Assembly: GCA_024641135.1 (NCBI GenBank) | Contig: JAHEDS010000026.1 | Location: 1 to 32,816, forward strand | Direction of reading: 5' to 3' | Source: Flavobacteriales bacterium | Lineage (GTDB): Bacteria; Bacteroidota; Bacteroidia; Flavobacteriales; Flavobacteriaceae | DNA length: 32,816 nucleotides | Shown here: positions 10,136 through 18,965 of the stretch, one piece after another | Layout of the letters: the number at the start of each line of letters is the position of its first letter | Position numbering within the stretch: position 1 is the first letter of the stretch | Translations under genes and position numbers: made by a program | The notes under the pieces: model-generated | Told to the model about the DNA's origin: nothing | What the model saw: only the letters and a program-made list of their open reading frames with translations | The model's database searches: none

Positions 10136-12442
10136 TTAAACTGATGCTAATACATTTGGTTGAATTGTAACTAACTTATCATTAACCAATATATCAATCG
10201 ATGTGTTTCCGTCAAGCTCAAAAAGCGTTTTATTTTGACTGACATTTACTTTTAATATTTGATTTCTGAAATTAATTTTAAATGAATATCCTTCCCATTG
10301 ATTTGGAATTTTTGGAGCAAAAGACAGCAAATTATTTTTTACTCGCATTCCTCCAAATCCTTCAACTATACTCATCCAAGTACCTGCCATACTAGTAATG
10401 TGTAATCCTTCATGCACTTCGTGATTATAATCATCTAAATCCAAGCGTGAGGTTCGCAAATAAAACGTATAGGCTTGATCCATTCTGCCCAATTTAGCAG
10501 CTTGTATACTATGAACACATGGCGATAGTGAACTTTCATGAACCGTAAATGGTTCATAAAAATCAAAATGTCGTTCTAATTCTTCGGTAGTAAAATCATC
10601 TTCAAAAAAGTAAAATCCTTGAAGCGTATCGGCCTGTTTAATATATGGTGAACGTAGAATTCTATCCCAAGACCATTTTTGATTAATGGGACGTTGAGAT
10701 TTATCAAGATCTGCAACCGTAATAAGTTCCTTATCTAAAAAACCATCCTGTTGCAAATACACATTATTGTCTTCTGAATATGGGAAATACATATTATCTG
10801 CAACTGCTTTCCATTGAACTAGTTCTTCTTTTGAAAGCTGCACTTTACTCATGATTCTTTTAAAATCTGAAGGGTAGTCTTTCTCTACAATAGCAACATT
10901 TTCAGCAGCATAATTAATACACCATTTTGCAATATAATTGGTATAAAAATTATTATTCACGTTATTTTCATATTCATTTGGACCTGTAACCCCCAATATC
11001 ACATATTTGTTTTTTGCTTTAGAAAAATTGGCACGTTGTTGCCAAAAACGCGCAATTCCTATTAATACTTCAAGTCCTTTTTCTGGTATATAACTATAAT
11101 CTGATGTAAAACGGTGATAATTATAAATAGCAAAAGCAATGGCCCCATTTCTATGAATCTCTTCAAACGTAATTTCCCATTCATTATGACATTCTTCTCC
11201 ATTCATTGTCACCATAGGATACAAGGCGGCCCCATTTTTAAATCCTAATTTTTCAGCATTTTCAATCGCCTTATCTAACTGATTATAACGATATGCTAAC
11301 AAATTTCTAGCTACATTTTGATCTTTGGTTGCCAAATAAAATGGAATACAATAAGCTTCGGTATCCCAATAAGTACTGCCGCCATATTTTTCTCCTGTAA
11401 ACCCTTTTGGCCCTATATTTAATCTGGCATCCTTACCTAAATAGGTCTGGTTTAATTGGAAAATATTAAAACGAATACCTTGTTGTGCCTTAACATCTCC
11501 CTTAATAGTGATATCGGCCATTTCCCATATTTTAGACCACGCCTTTTTTTGCAAATCTAAAAGTGCTTTGTACCCTATCTTTGAAACTTCATTTAGTGTT
11601 TTATTTGCAGCAGAAATCAATTCGTTTTTATCATGATTTCTATCTGTAGTATAACCACCAAATTTTGTTAATGAAATCGTATCTCCTTTCGATACTTGAT
11701 TTTGGTATTGAAACTCAACATAATCACCGGTGGTATGAACACTTTTTTCTTGATTTAATATCTGCCCATTAATTGAAACCTGAGTTTGCATCGTAGTACA
11801 CACATAAAACTGTGTTTTCATGGTGCGCGATACAATAAATGCCTGATTATCTTCATGATTCACACTCAGTACGTCCCAAAATTTGTCATCCCAATTAGTA
11901 TCCTCATTGGTAATCCCATTATCTAAATAAGGTGAAAAGTTAATTTGAGCGTCATTATTTAATGGCTTCACATTATATTCAATGGCACCAACCTCATCAA
12001 AATCCAAACTTAAAAATCGTTTAGATTCTACTTCAACCTTTACAGAATTTTGAAGCGTAGCAATGAAACTTCTGGACAACCACCCTTCTTTCATGTTTAG
12101 CTCTCTTCTGAAATTTTCAATGTTTTGGCATTTAAATAAATCCAAAACTTCTCCATTTATGGACACATTAATACCAATCCAGTTTGGTGCATTTAATACT
12201 TTTGCGAAGTATTCGGGGTAACCATTTTTCCACCACCCCACTCTGGTTTTATCCGGGTAGTAAACTCCAGCAATATAACTTCCTTGAAATGTTGGTCCCG
12301 TATATTTTTCTTCAAAATTGGCTCTTTGGCCCATGGCACCATTTCCAATGCTAAACAAACTCTCTGATGATTTAACCTGATCGGCATCAAATCCTTCTTC
12401 AATAATTGACCAATTATCTGCTTTTATATAGTCCTGATTCAT
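10136..12442 (-). CDS. GH65 glycoside phosphorylase (maltose phosphorylase-like), cytoplasmic
   Basis: 768 aa, no signal peptide; GGSTYWDTEAYCIPFYL, GAALYPMVTMNGEECHNEWEITFEEIHRNGAIAFAIYNY, VLGVTGPNEYENNVNNNFYTN. Confidence 0.88.
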   Translation of the reverse strand: MNQDYIKADNWSIIEEGFDADQVKSSESLFSIGNGAMGQRANFEEKYTGPTFQGSYIAGVYYPDKTRVGWWKNGYPEYFAKVLNAPNWIGINVSINGEVLDLFKCQNIENFRRELNMKEGWLSRSFIATLQNSVKVEVESKRFLSLDFDEVGAIEYNVKPLNNDAQINFSPYLDNGITNEDTNWDDKFWDVLSVNHEDNQAFIVSRTMKTQFYVCTTMQTQVSINGQILNQEKSVHTTGDYVEFQYQNQVSKGDTISLTKFGGYTTDRNHDKNELISAANKTLNEVSKIGYKALLDLQKKAWSKIWEMADITIKGDVKAQQGIRFNIFQLNQTYLGKDARLNIGPKGFTGEKYGGSTYWDTEAYCIPFYLATKDQNVARNLLAYRYNQLDKAIENAEKLGFKNGAALYPMVTMNGEECHNEWEITFEEIHRNGAIAFAIYNYHRFTSDYSYIPEKGLEVLIGIARFWQQRANFSKAKNKYVILGVTGPNEYENNVNNNFYTNYIAKWCINYAAENVAIVEKDYPSDFKRIMSKVQLSKEELVQWKAVADNMYFPYSEDNNVYLQQDGFLDKELITVADLDKSQRPINQKWSWDRILRSPYIKQADTLQGFYFFEDDFTTEELERHFDFYEPFTVHESSLSPCVHSIQAAKLGRMDQAYTFYLRTSRLDLDDYNHEVHEGLHITSMAGTWMSIVEGFGGMRVKNNLLSFAPKIPNQWEGYSFKINFRNQILKVNVSQNKTLFELDGNTSIDILVNDKLVTIQPNVLASV

Positions 12443-12477
12443 TTTATGTTTTAAATTATCTCTTTAAAAGATGATTT

Positions 12478-13158
12478 TTATTTTTTCTTTAATTCGCTTT
12501 TAGTAACTGACAACAAATTCTGTAAAAAGTCAGTACTTATTTCAGTAAAATCTTTAAATATAATATCTGCTTCGTTCAAGATAGTTTGATTACCAATACC
12601 AATACTTATCATATTTGCCTTATTAGCAGCCTGAATTCCAGCCACTGAATCTTCAAAGACGATACATGTTTCTGGCGAACAATTAATAGCCGCCGCTGCT
12701 TTCAAAAACACTTCCGGATCTGGTTTTGCTTTTGTTACAGAATTGCCATCTATTATAGCGTCAAAATGTTTAAACAAATGAACTTTATTTAATATTTCTA
12801 TTGAATTTTTACTAGCAGAGCCTAGGGCAATCGGTTGTTTGTCTTTAATTAAAAATTCTAAAGTTTTCATAACGCCAGGAAGAATTTCAGAGTCATCCAT
12901 TTTGGCAATATAACTTAAATAATTCTCGTTTTTCTCCGCCATCAACCTATTAAAATCAGTTTCAGACAATGTAACATTTCCCCAGTTTAAAATCTTCTTT
13001 AACGATTCAATACGACTCACGCCTTTAAGTTGTTCGTTTTGATGTTCAGTAAAGTCTATTCCAATACTGTTTGCAAGCTTTTTCCAAGCTAAAAAATGAT
13101 ACTTGGCAGTATCAACTATAACACCGTCAAGATCAAAAATAAATCCTTTTCTATTCAT
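12478..13158 (-). CDS. pgmB: Beta-phosphoglucomutase (HAD superfamily)
   Basis: 226 aa; FIFDLDGVIVDTAKYHFLAWKKLA, ALGSASKNSIEIL, DAIIDGNSVTKAKPDPEVFLKAA, CIVFEDSVAGIQAA; adjacent to GH65. Confidence 0.9.
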   Translation of the reverse strand: MNRKGFIFDLDGVIVDTAKYHFLAWKKLANSIGIDFTEHQNEQLKGVSRIESLKKILNWGNVTLSETDFNRLMAEKNENYLSYIAKMDDSEILPGVMKTLEFLIKDKQPIALGSASKNSIEILNKVHLFKHFDAIIDGNSVTKAKPDPEVFLKAAAAINCSPETCIVFEDSVAGIQAANKANMISIGIGNQTILNEADIIFKDFTEISTDFLQNLLSVTKSELKKK

Positions 13159-13161
13159 AAT

Positions 13162-14523
13162 TTAAGATTGTACAACATCATCAACATCCTTTACTTTGAA
13201 CACTAATGCTGCTGCGATAATAAAGCTAACTCCACTCATCATTAAAGCAAAAATGGCATGATTATCATAAGCATATTTCACTAATGGTCCACCAATTAAT
13301 GCATTTATAATTTGAGGAATTACAATGAAGAAATTAAAAATTCCCATGTAAACTCCCATCTTTTTTGGAGATATAGATCCCGCCAGAATAGCGTATGGCA
13401 TTGCTAAAATACTTGACCAAGCAATTCCCACACCTATCATGGATACTATTAGCCAGTTTTCATTGGGCATAATATAAATTGACAGTAACCCTAATCCACC
13501 AATAATTAATGACATAGCATGCGTGCGTTTTCTTCCAATTTTTTTTGCAATATAGGGTAATCCAAAAGCGTAAAAAGCAGACACCAGATTATAAACTCCG
13601 AACAGAATTCCAATCCAGTCACCAGCATTTTGGTAAGTGGAACTACTGCTATCTGTAAATGGCAATCCGTAAATATGTTGGGCAATTGCTGGAGTAGCAA
13701 ATACCCACATACCAAACAGACCAAACCAAGAAAAAAATTGCACCCAACTAAGCTGACGCATCGTTGTCGGCATTTTTCTGAAGTCCTCAAAAATATCGAA
13801 TAAGCTGGATTTTTTCTCTTCAGATTCATTTTCAATAGAACCAGAATGTGCCATTTCTTCTTCAAAACTTTCAAGTTCTTCGGGAGAATACTCTTTTGTT
13901 GAAACTACTGTAATTAAAATAGAAACAACTAAAACCGCAGCTCCAATAATAAAAGATAGAATTAAATTATAAGGAACAGCCCCTTCTGATGTTTCATTTG
14001 AAACACCAAACCAATGGTGCAAAGCATAAGGCAGCCAAGAACCTATAACGGCTCCAAACCCAATTAACGCTGTTTGTACACTAAACCCTAATGTTCGCTG
14101 ATCTGTTCTTAAATTATCGCCAACCAATGCTCTAAAAGGCTCCATGGCAATATTAAATGAGGCATCCATAATCATGAGCATTCCAGCACCTACCCATAGA
14201 GCGGGTAAGAAAGCTATAAAAATTTCAGCTTGCGGCATTAAAATTAATCCAACTGATGCAAGAATAGCACCTACAAGAAAATAAGGTTTTCTTCGTCCAA
14301 AACGGCCCCATGTTTTATCACTGTAATGTCCAATAATAGGCTGGACAATTAATCCCATTAAAGGTGCTATAATCCAGAACCATGAAAGCTCATGAACATC
14401 AGCCCCAAAAATTTGAAGGATACGACTCGCATTTGCATTTTGAAGGGCAAAACCCATTTGAATTCCTAAGAAACCGAAACTCATGTTCCATATTTCCCAG
14501 AAACTTAATCTACGCTTTTCCAT
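13162..14523 (-). CDS. MFS sugar transporter (maltose/maltodextrin-type, SLC45/GPH-like)
   Basis: 453 aa polytopic protein; FWEIWNMSFGFLGIQMGFALQNANASRILQIFGAD, PIIGHYSDKTWGRFGRRKPYFLVGAILAS; next to GH65 and pgmB. Confidence 0.85.
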   Translation of the reverse strand: MEKRRLSFWEIWNMSFGFLGIQMGFALQNANASRILQIFGADVHELSWFWIIAPLMGLIVQPIIGHYSDKTWGRFGRRKPYFLVGAILASVGLILMPQAEIFIAFLPALWVGAGMLMIMDASFNIAMEPFRALVGDNLRTDQRTLGFSVQTALIGFGAVIGSWLPYALHHWFGVSNETSEGAVPYNLILSFIIGAAVLVVSILITVVSTKEYSPEELESFEEEMAHSGSIENESEEKKSSLFDIFEDFRKMPTTMRQLSWVQFFSWFGLFGMWVFATPAIAQHIYGLPFTDSSSSTYQNAGDWIGILFGVYNLVSAFYAFGLPYIAKKIGRKRTHAMSLIIGGLGLLSIYIMPNENWLIVSMIGVGIAWSSILAMPYAILAGSISPKKMGVYMGIFNFFIVIPQIINALIGGPLVKYAYDNHAIFALMMSGVSFIIAAALVFKVKDVDDVVQS

Positions 14524-14616
14524 TAACAGTAAGTTTTAATTATTACTATTTTGACAAGCATATTTACTTATCAAAACCTATTGGTGAGAAGTGAAAATAT
14601 AAGTTTTGATTTGGTT

Positions 14617-14624
14617 CAAAGATA
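14617..14624 (-). promoter_or_regulatory. Candidate Bacteroidetes -7 box (TATCTTTG) upstream of the MFS operon
   Basis: Plus-strand CAAAGATA, read on the minus strand as TATCTTTG, matches TAnnTTTG; about 93 nt upstream of the MFS start codon. No clear -33 element seen. Confidence 0.4.
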
Positions 14625-14655
14625 TAAAATAATATAATTGTTTCTATGAATTATT

Positions 14656-15729
14656 TTATTTGGTTGAATCTCTTTCAATCAAATCTGTTTCAATAACAAT
14701 CGTTTTAAAATTTGCATCTATCTCTAAATCAATATTTTCAGACTCAATTTCTTCATCATCAAGCAGTAATCTATCAATCAGCAAATGCGCTGCCTGCTCA
14801 CCAATTTTTTGTCCATGTTGACTTACGGTTGTTAAACTAGGTCTTGCATGTTTTGACAATACACCATCTGTAAAACCTATGACCTGAATATCTTCAGGAA
14901 TATTATATTCTAATTTTCTTGCCACCTTCATGGCAGTAACAGCATACAATTCATTAACTGCAAAAATGGCGTCTATTTGACTGTTCCTATTAAAGAATTC
15001 TTCTATTTCTCCTTCTAAAATATCCAAATGTTCTTCTAAAGCCAGACTATCATCTAGCTTCAATATTAAACTACTTTTGGGATGTATTTTATTATCTTCC
15101 AATGCCTGTAAATACCCCTGTGTTCTAAGTTTACCCACACTTACATAATCCATTGTTGTGATAAGAGCAATATTTTTACATCCATTTGAAATTAATTTCT
15201 TTACCGCATTATAAGACCCTTTATAATCATCTACAATTACCTTATCACAGTCTATTTCATTAACCACTCTATCAAACATTACTATTGGGATTCCCTGATT
15301 TATTGTTTCCTTAAAGTGATGGTAATCCTGATGCAATAATGTTTCTTTAGAAATTGACAAAATAAATCCATCAATACTGCCATTTGCAAGCATTTCCATG
15401 TTAATTACCTCTTTACTAAAAGATTCGTTAGACAATCCTACAATCACATTATACCCTCTTTGATTAGCAACAATCTCAATTCCTCTAATAACCGTTGAAA
15501 AGAAATGATGTACAATTTCAGGAATGAGAATTCCAATAGTTTTTGTTTTACGATTTTTTAAACTTAGTGCAATATTATTGGGTTTGTAGTTATAAAACTT
15601 GGCAAAAGCCTGAATTTTTTGACGCGTTTCTTCTCCAATTTCTTTACTATTATTTAAGGCTCTCGACACGGTAGAAATAGAAACATCTAATTCTTTTGCG
15701 ATTTGTTTTAAGGTTACTTTACGTCTCAT
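14656..15729 (-). CDS. LacI family transcriptional regulator
   Basis: 357 aa; MRRKVTLKQIAKELDVSISTVSRALNNSKEIGEETRQKIQAFAKFYNYKPNNIALSLKNRKTKTIGILIPEI, a canonical LacI HTH, hinge and periplasmic-binding-like domain. Confidence 0.93.
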   Translation of the reverse strand: MRRKVTLKQIAKELDVSISTVSRALNNSKEIGEETRQKIQAFAKFYNYKPNNIALSLKNRKTKTIGILIPEIVHHFFSTVIRGIEIVANQRGYNVIVGLSNESFSKEVINMEMLANGSIDGFILSISKETLLHQDYHHFKETINQGIPIVMFDRVVNEIDCDKVIVDDYKGSYNAVKKLISNGCKNIALITTMDYVSVGKLRTQGYLQALEDNKIHPKSSLILKLDDSLALEEHLDILEGEIEEFFNRNSQIDAIFAVNELYAVTAMKVARKLEYNIPEDIQVIGFTDGVLSKHARPSLTTVSQHGQKIGEQAAHLLIDRLLLDDEEIESENIDLEIDANFKTIVIETDLIERDSTK

Positions 15730-15834
15730 ATATAAATTTGTTTAATCCCTATCAAATTACTATATTTAGTACTTTAATTAGCTGACTACGCTAAATTAAT
15801 ATTTTCATATCAACCCACCTATAAATATTGTCGA

Positions 15835-15860
15835 GTTATCAACATGCAAACGTTTACGTT
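15835..15860 (+). promoter_or_regulatory. Putative LacI-family operator 1
   Basis: GTTATCAACATGCAAACGTTTACGTT; core AACGTTTACGTT has perfect AACGT/ACGTT arms; 23/26 identical to the second copy 41 bp downstream. Confidence 0.7.
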
Positions 15861-15875
15861 AAGAATTGTATAAAA

Positions 15876-15901
15876 GTTGTCAACACGCAAACGTTTTCGT
15901 T
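15876..15901 (+). promoter_or_regulatory. Putative LacI-family operator 2
   Basis: GTTGTCAACACGCAAACGTTTTCGTT; same repeat unit as operator 1, in the intergenic region between divergent lacI and susC. Confidence 0.7.
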
Positions 15902-16010
15902 GCGTATTTCATAATCTTTTGTTAAAACTTAACTGTAAATTTATCCTGTTTTTAACCCGAGAAGTGAAAATATATTAAACTAAATTATTACACTAATTTA
16001 AAAGTATTGT

Positions 16011-18935
16011 ATGAAAACAACTTTAAGTAGCTTACTGTTTGTTTTGTTCTTTGCTCCAATATGTATGTTTGGGCAAACAACAGTAACAGGAACAGTGACA
16101 GAACAATCAACTGCAATACCGCTTCCAGGAGTAAATATCCTTATTAAAGGAACTGCTACTGGAACGGCAACAGATTTTGATGGTAAGTATCAAATTAACC
16201 TTAAAAACGGAGACATTCTTGTGTTTTCTTTTGTAGGTTATAACCCGGTAGAAATTACGTATACTGGACAATCAACAGTAAATGTTGGACTTATCGAAAA
16301 TACCTCTCAATTAGACGAGGTAGTTATTATTGGTTATGGATCAACCACTGTTAAAGATGCAACAGGATCTTTAGACAGAATTGATTCAGAAGAATTTAAC
16401 AAAGGAGCCATCGTTTCTCCAGAAAATCTCTTAGCAGGTAAATCTGCAGGGGTTAGAATTACTAGTTCTTCTGGTAATCCAGGAGCAGGAGCAGAAATTA
16501 GAATTAGAAATGGTGGATCACTTAGTGCCAACAACAGCCCATTAATAGTTGTTGATGGAATTCCATTAAGCGGTGGCAGTTTAAATGCTATTAACCCAAA
16601 TGAAATTGAAAGTTATACCATTTTAAAAGACGCATCAGCTACGGCCATTTACGGTTCTAGAGCGACTGCCGGTGTTGTAATTATTACAACTAAAAAAGGT
16701 AAAACAAAAGCTCCTTTAAATGTTGAATACGATGTTCAGGCATCTGTAGGTCAAATTGCTAATAAAGTAGATGTATTAAGTTCTACTCAGTTAAGAAAAT
16801 ATGTTGTTGACAACGGGGAAGACCCAAGTTTCTTAGGGAATGCAAATACAGATTGGCAAGATGAGATTTATCAAAATGCAGAAGGTGGTATACACAACCT
16901 TACCTTATCAAAAGGATTTGAAAATGGATCTGTCAGAGTAAATTATAACTTATCTAATCAAAATGGGGTATTAATGACTTCTCAATATAGAAGAAATGCA
17001 TTAAACTTAAATTTAGAAAACAGATTTTTTGAAGATCACTTAAAAGTTAATATTACTTCAAAAGGAAGTTTAGTTGACAATCGTTTTGCTAACGAAGGTG
17101 CTATTGGAAGTGCGTTATTTTTTGATCCTACACAACCCGTAGAAGGAAACTGGGGAGGTTATTTTGAATTTGAAGACGGTGATGGCGTTGCTAATCTAGC
17201 TCCAAGAAACCCAGTGTCATTATTGAAACTGAGAGATAACAGACAAAGAGCAAAAAGAAATATATCCAACATTCAATTAGATTATAAATTTCATTTCTTA
17301 CCAGAATTAAGATTAAACGTTAATGCTGGTTTTGATTATGAAGAATATGAAGGCAGGTATTTTACTGATAGAAATGCTGGTTTTAATAATAATAATGCCG
17401 GTCAATATCCAAGTACTGGGACTTACAATGGTATTAATAAAAACAGATTGTTAGATTTTTATTTAAATTATAAAAAGAATTTTGAAGGCTCTCTATTATC
17501 TGGAATTGATATGACTGCTGGGCACACTTACCAAAGATTTTATAACGTTGGTGCTAGCAGAAACAGAAATTCTGCTACAGGAGATTATGATTCACCTTAT
17601 GGATGGTTCAATAATGGCTTACCTTCAATTCCATTTCAGTTAATCCTAGAATCTTATTTTGCTCGTGCTAATTTTACATTAGATAGTAAATATATTTTCA
17701 CAGCAACCTACAGAAGAGATATTTCATCTCGTTTTTCAAAAGATAATAGAAATGCTGATTTCCCTTCTGCTGCCTTTTCTTGGTTAGCATCTGATGAGGA
17801 TTTCTTGAAAAATTCTAATGTTATTTCTAACTTAAAATTAAGATTAAGTTGGGGTATTACAGGGCAGCAAGATGTAGGTGGTTCTTTCCCTTATCTAGGT
17901 GTTTATTCTCAAGGGGATATTAGATCACAATACCAATTTGGATCAGACTATATAACAACAGTACGTCCTGAAGGTTATAATGAGGATATTAAATGGGAAG
18001 AAGCAACCATGTATAATGCAGGTCTTGATTATGGCCTTTTTAACGATAAAATCACTGGTACTTTAGACTTCTATTATAGAAAAAATAAAGATTTATTACA
18101 ATATTCTCAAGTACCCGGAGGTAGCAACCTTGAAAACTTTTTAGATCAAAACGTTGGTGAAACCGTTAGTAGAGGTATAGAAATTGGTATTAATGCAACC
18201 CCTGTTAAAACAAAAGATTTCTCATGGGATGTTAGTGCAAACTTCACCGTAAGTGATATTGAAATCACTAAATTGACTTTAACCGATGATCCTAATTTCC
18301 CAGGACAACCAGTTGGTGGTATTTCTGGAGGCGTTGGAAACACGATTCAGATTAATGCTTTAAATGCAGAACCTGGAAGCTTTTATGTGCTTAAACAAGT
18401 TGTAGGCACTAATGGACAACCACTAGAAGGTGTTTATGTAGATTTAAATGGAGATAACATTATTAATGATAGTGATAAATATCGATTCCAATCTGGAACA
18501 CCAGATGCTTTTTTCGGATTTACATCAGGTATGAGTTATAAAAATTTAGATTTTAATTTTACTCTTAGAGGTAGTTTAGGAAACTATATGTATAACAACT
18601 TTAGATCTGCTAATGGTTATGCACAAGCTTTATTAAATCAAATTGGAGATTATTATGGAAATGGTAGTACAGATGCCATCACTACAGGGTTTATAAATAA
18701 CCAGCAGTTTTCAGATTTATATGTTGAAAACGCCTCTTTTATGAAACTTGATAACATATCCTTAGGGTATACGATACCATTTGAAAAAATTACATTACGT
18801 GCTTCTTTAATAGCCCAAAATGTATTTACAATTACAAATTACACAGGTTTAGATCCTGAAATTTCAAGCGGTATTGACAACAATGTTTATCCTAAACCAA
18901 GAATATTCTCCTTGGGGTTAAACTTTAATTTTTAA
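16011..18935 (+). CDS. susC: SusC-like TonB-dependent outer-membrane receptor
   Basis: 974 aa; carboxypeptidase-like domain (VTGTVTEQSTAIPLPGVNILIKGTATGTATDFDGKYQI), plug LDEVVIIGYGSTTVKDATGS, AIYGSRATAGVVIITTKKGK, C-terminal RIFSLGLNFNF. Confidence 0.95.
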   Translation: MKTTLSSLLFVLFFAPICMFGQTTVTGTVTEQSTAIPLPGVNILIKGTATGTATDFDGKYQINLKNGDILVFSFVGYNPVEITYTGQSTVNVGLIENTSQLDEVVIIGYGSTTVKDATGSLDRIDSEEFNKGAIVSPENLLAGKSAGVRITSSSGNPGAGAEIRIRNGGSLSANNSPLIVVDGIPLSGGSLNAINPNEIESYTILKDASATAIYGSRATAGVVIITTKKGKTKAPLNVEYDVQASVGQIANKVDVLSSTQLRKYVVDNGEDPSFLGNANTDWQDEIYQNAEGGIHNLTLSKGFENGSVRVNYNLSNQNGVLMTSQYRRNALNLNLENRFFEDHLKVNITSKGSLVDNRFANEGAIGSALFFDPTQPVEGNWGGYFEFEDGDGVANLAPRNPVSLLKLRDNRQRAKRNISNIQLDYKFHFLPELRLNVNAGFDYEEYEGRYFTDRNAGFNNNNAGQYPSTGTYNGINKNRLLDFYLNYKKNFEGSLLSGIDMTAGHTYQRFYNVGASRNRNSATGDYDSPYGWFNNGLPSIPFQLILESYFARANFTLDSKYIFTATYRRDISSRFSKDNRNADFPSAAFSWLASDEDFLKNSNVISNLKLRLSWGITGQQDVGGSFPYLGVYSQGDIRSQYQFGSDYITTVRPEGYNEDIKWEEATMYNAGLDYGLFNDKITGTLDFYYRKNKDLLQYSQVPGGSNLENFLDQNVGETVSRGIEIGINATPVKTKDFSWDVSANFTVSDIEITKLTLTDDPNFPGQPVGGISGGVGNTIQINALNAEPGSFYVLKQVVGTNGQPLEGVYVDLNGDNIINDSDKYRFQSGTPDAFFGFTSGMSYKNLDFNFTLRGSLGNYMYNNFRSANGYAQALLNQIGDYYGNGSTDAITTGFINNQQFSDLYVENASFMKLDNISLGYTIPFEKITLRASLIAQNVFTITNYTGLDPEISSGIDNNVYPKPRIFSLGLNFNF

Positions 18936-18965
18936 CAAAAAAATGAACTATAAAAGAAAAAAATT

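Noticed and set aside
13506-13874. 122-aa minus-strand ORF overlapping the MFS gene in another frame
   Set aside because: Shadow frame of a clear transporter CDS; no independent start context or family.
15774-15800. Imperfect inverted repeat TTTAATTAGC...GCTAAATTAA upstream of lacI
   Set aside because: AT-rich, offset by one base, and not repeated elsewhere; weaker than the nearby CG-centred operator pair.
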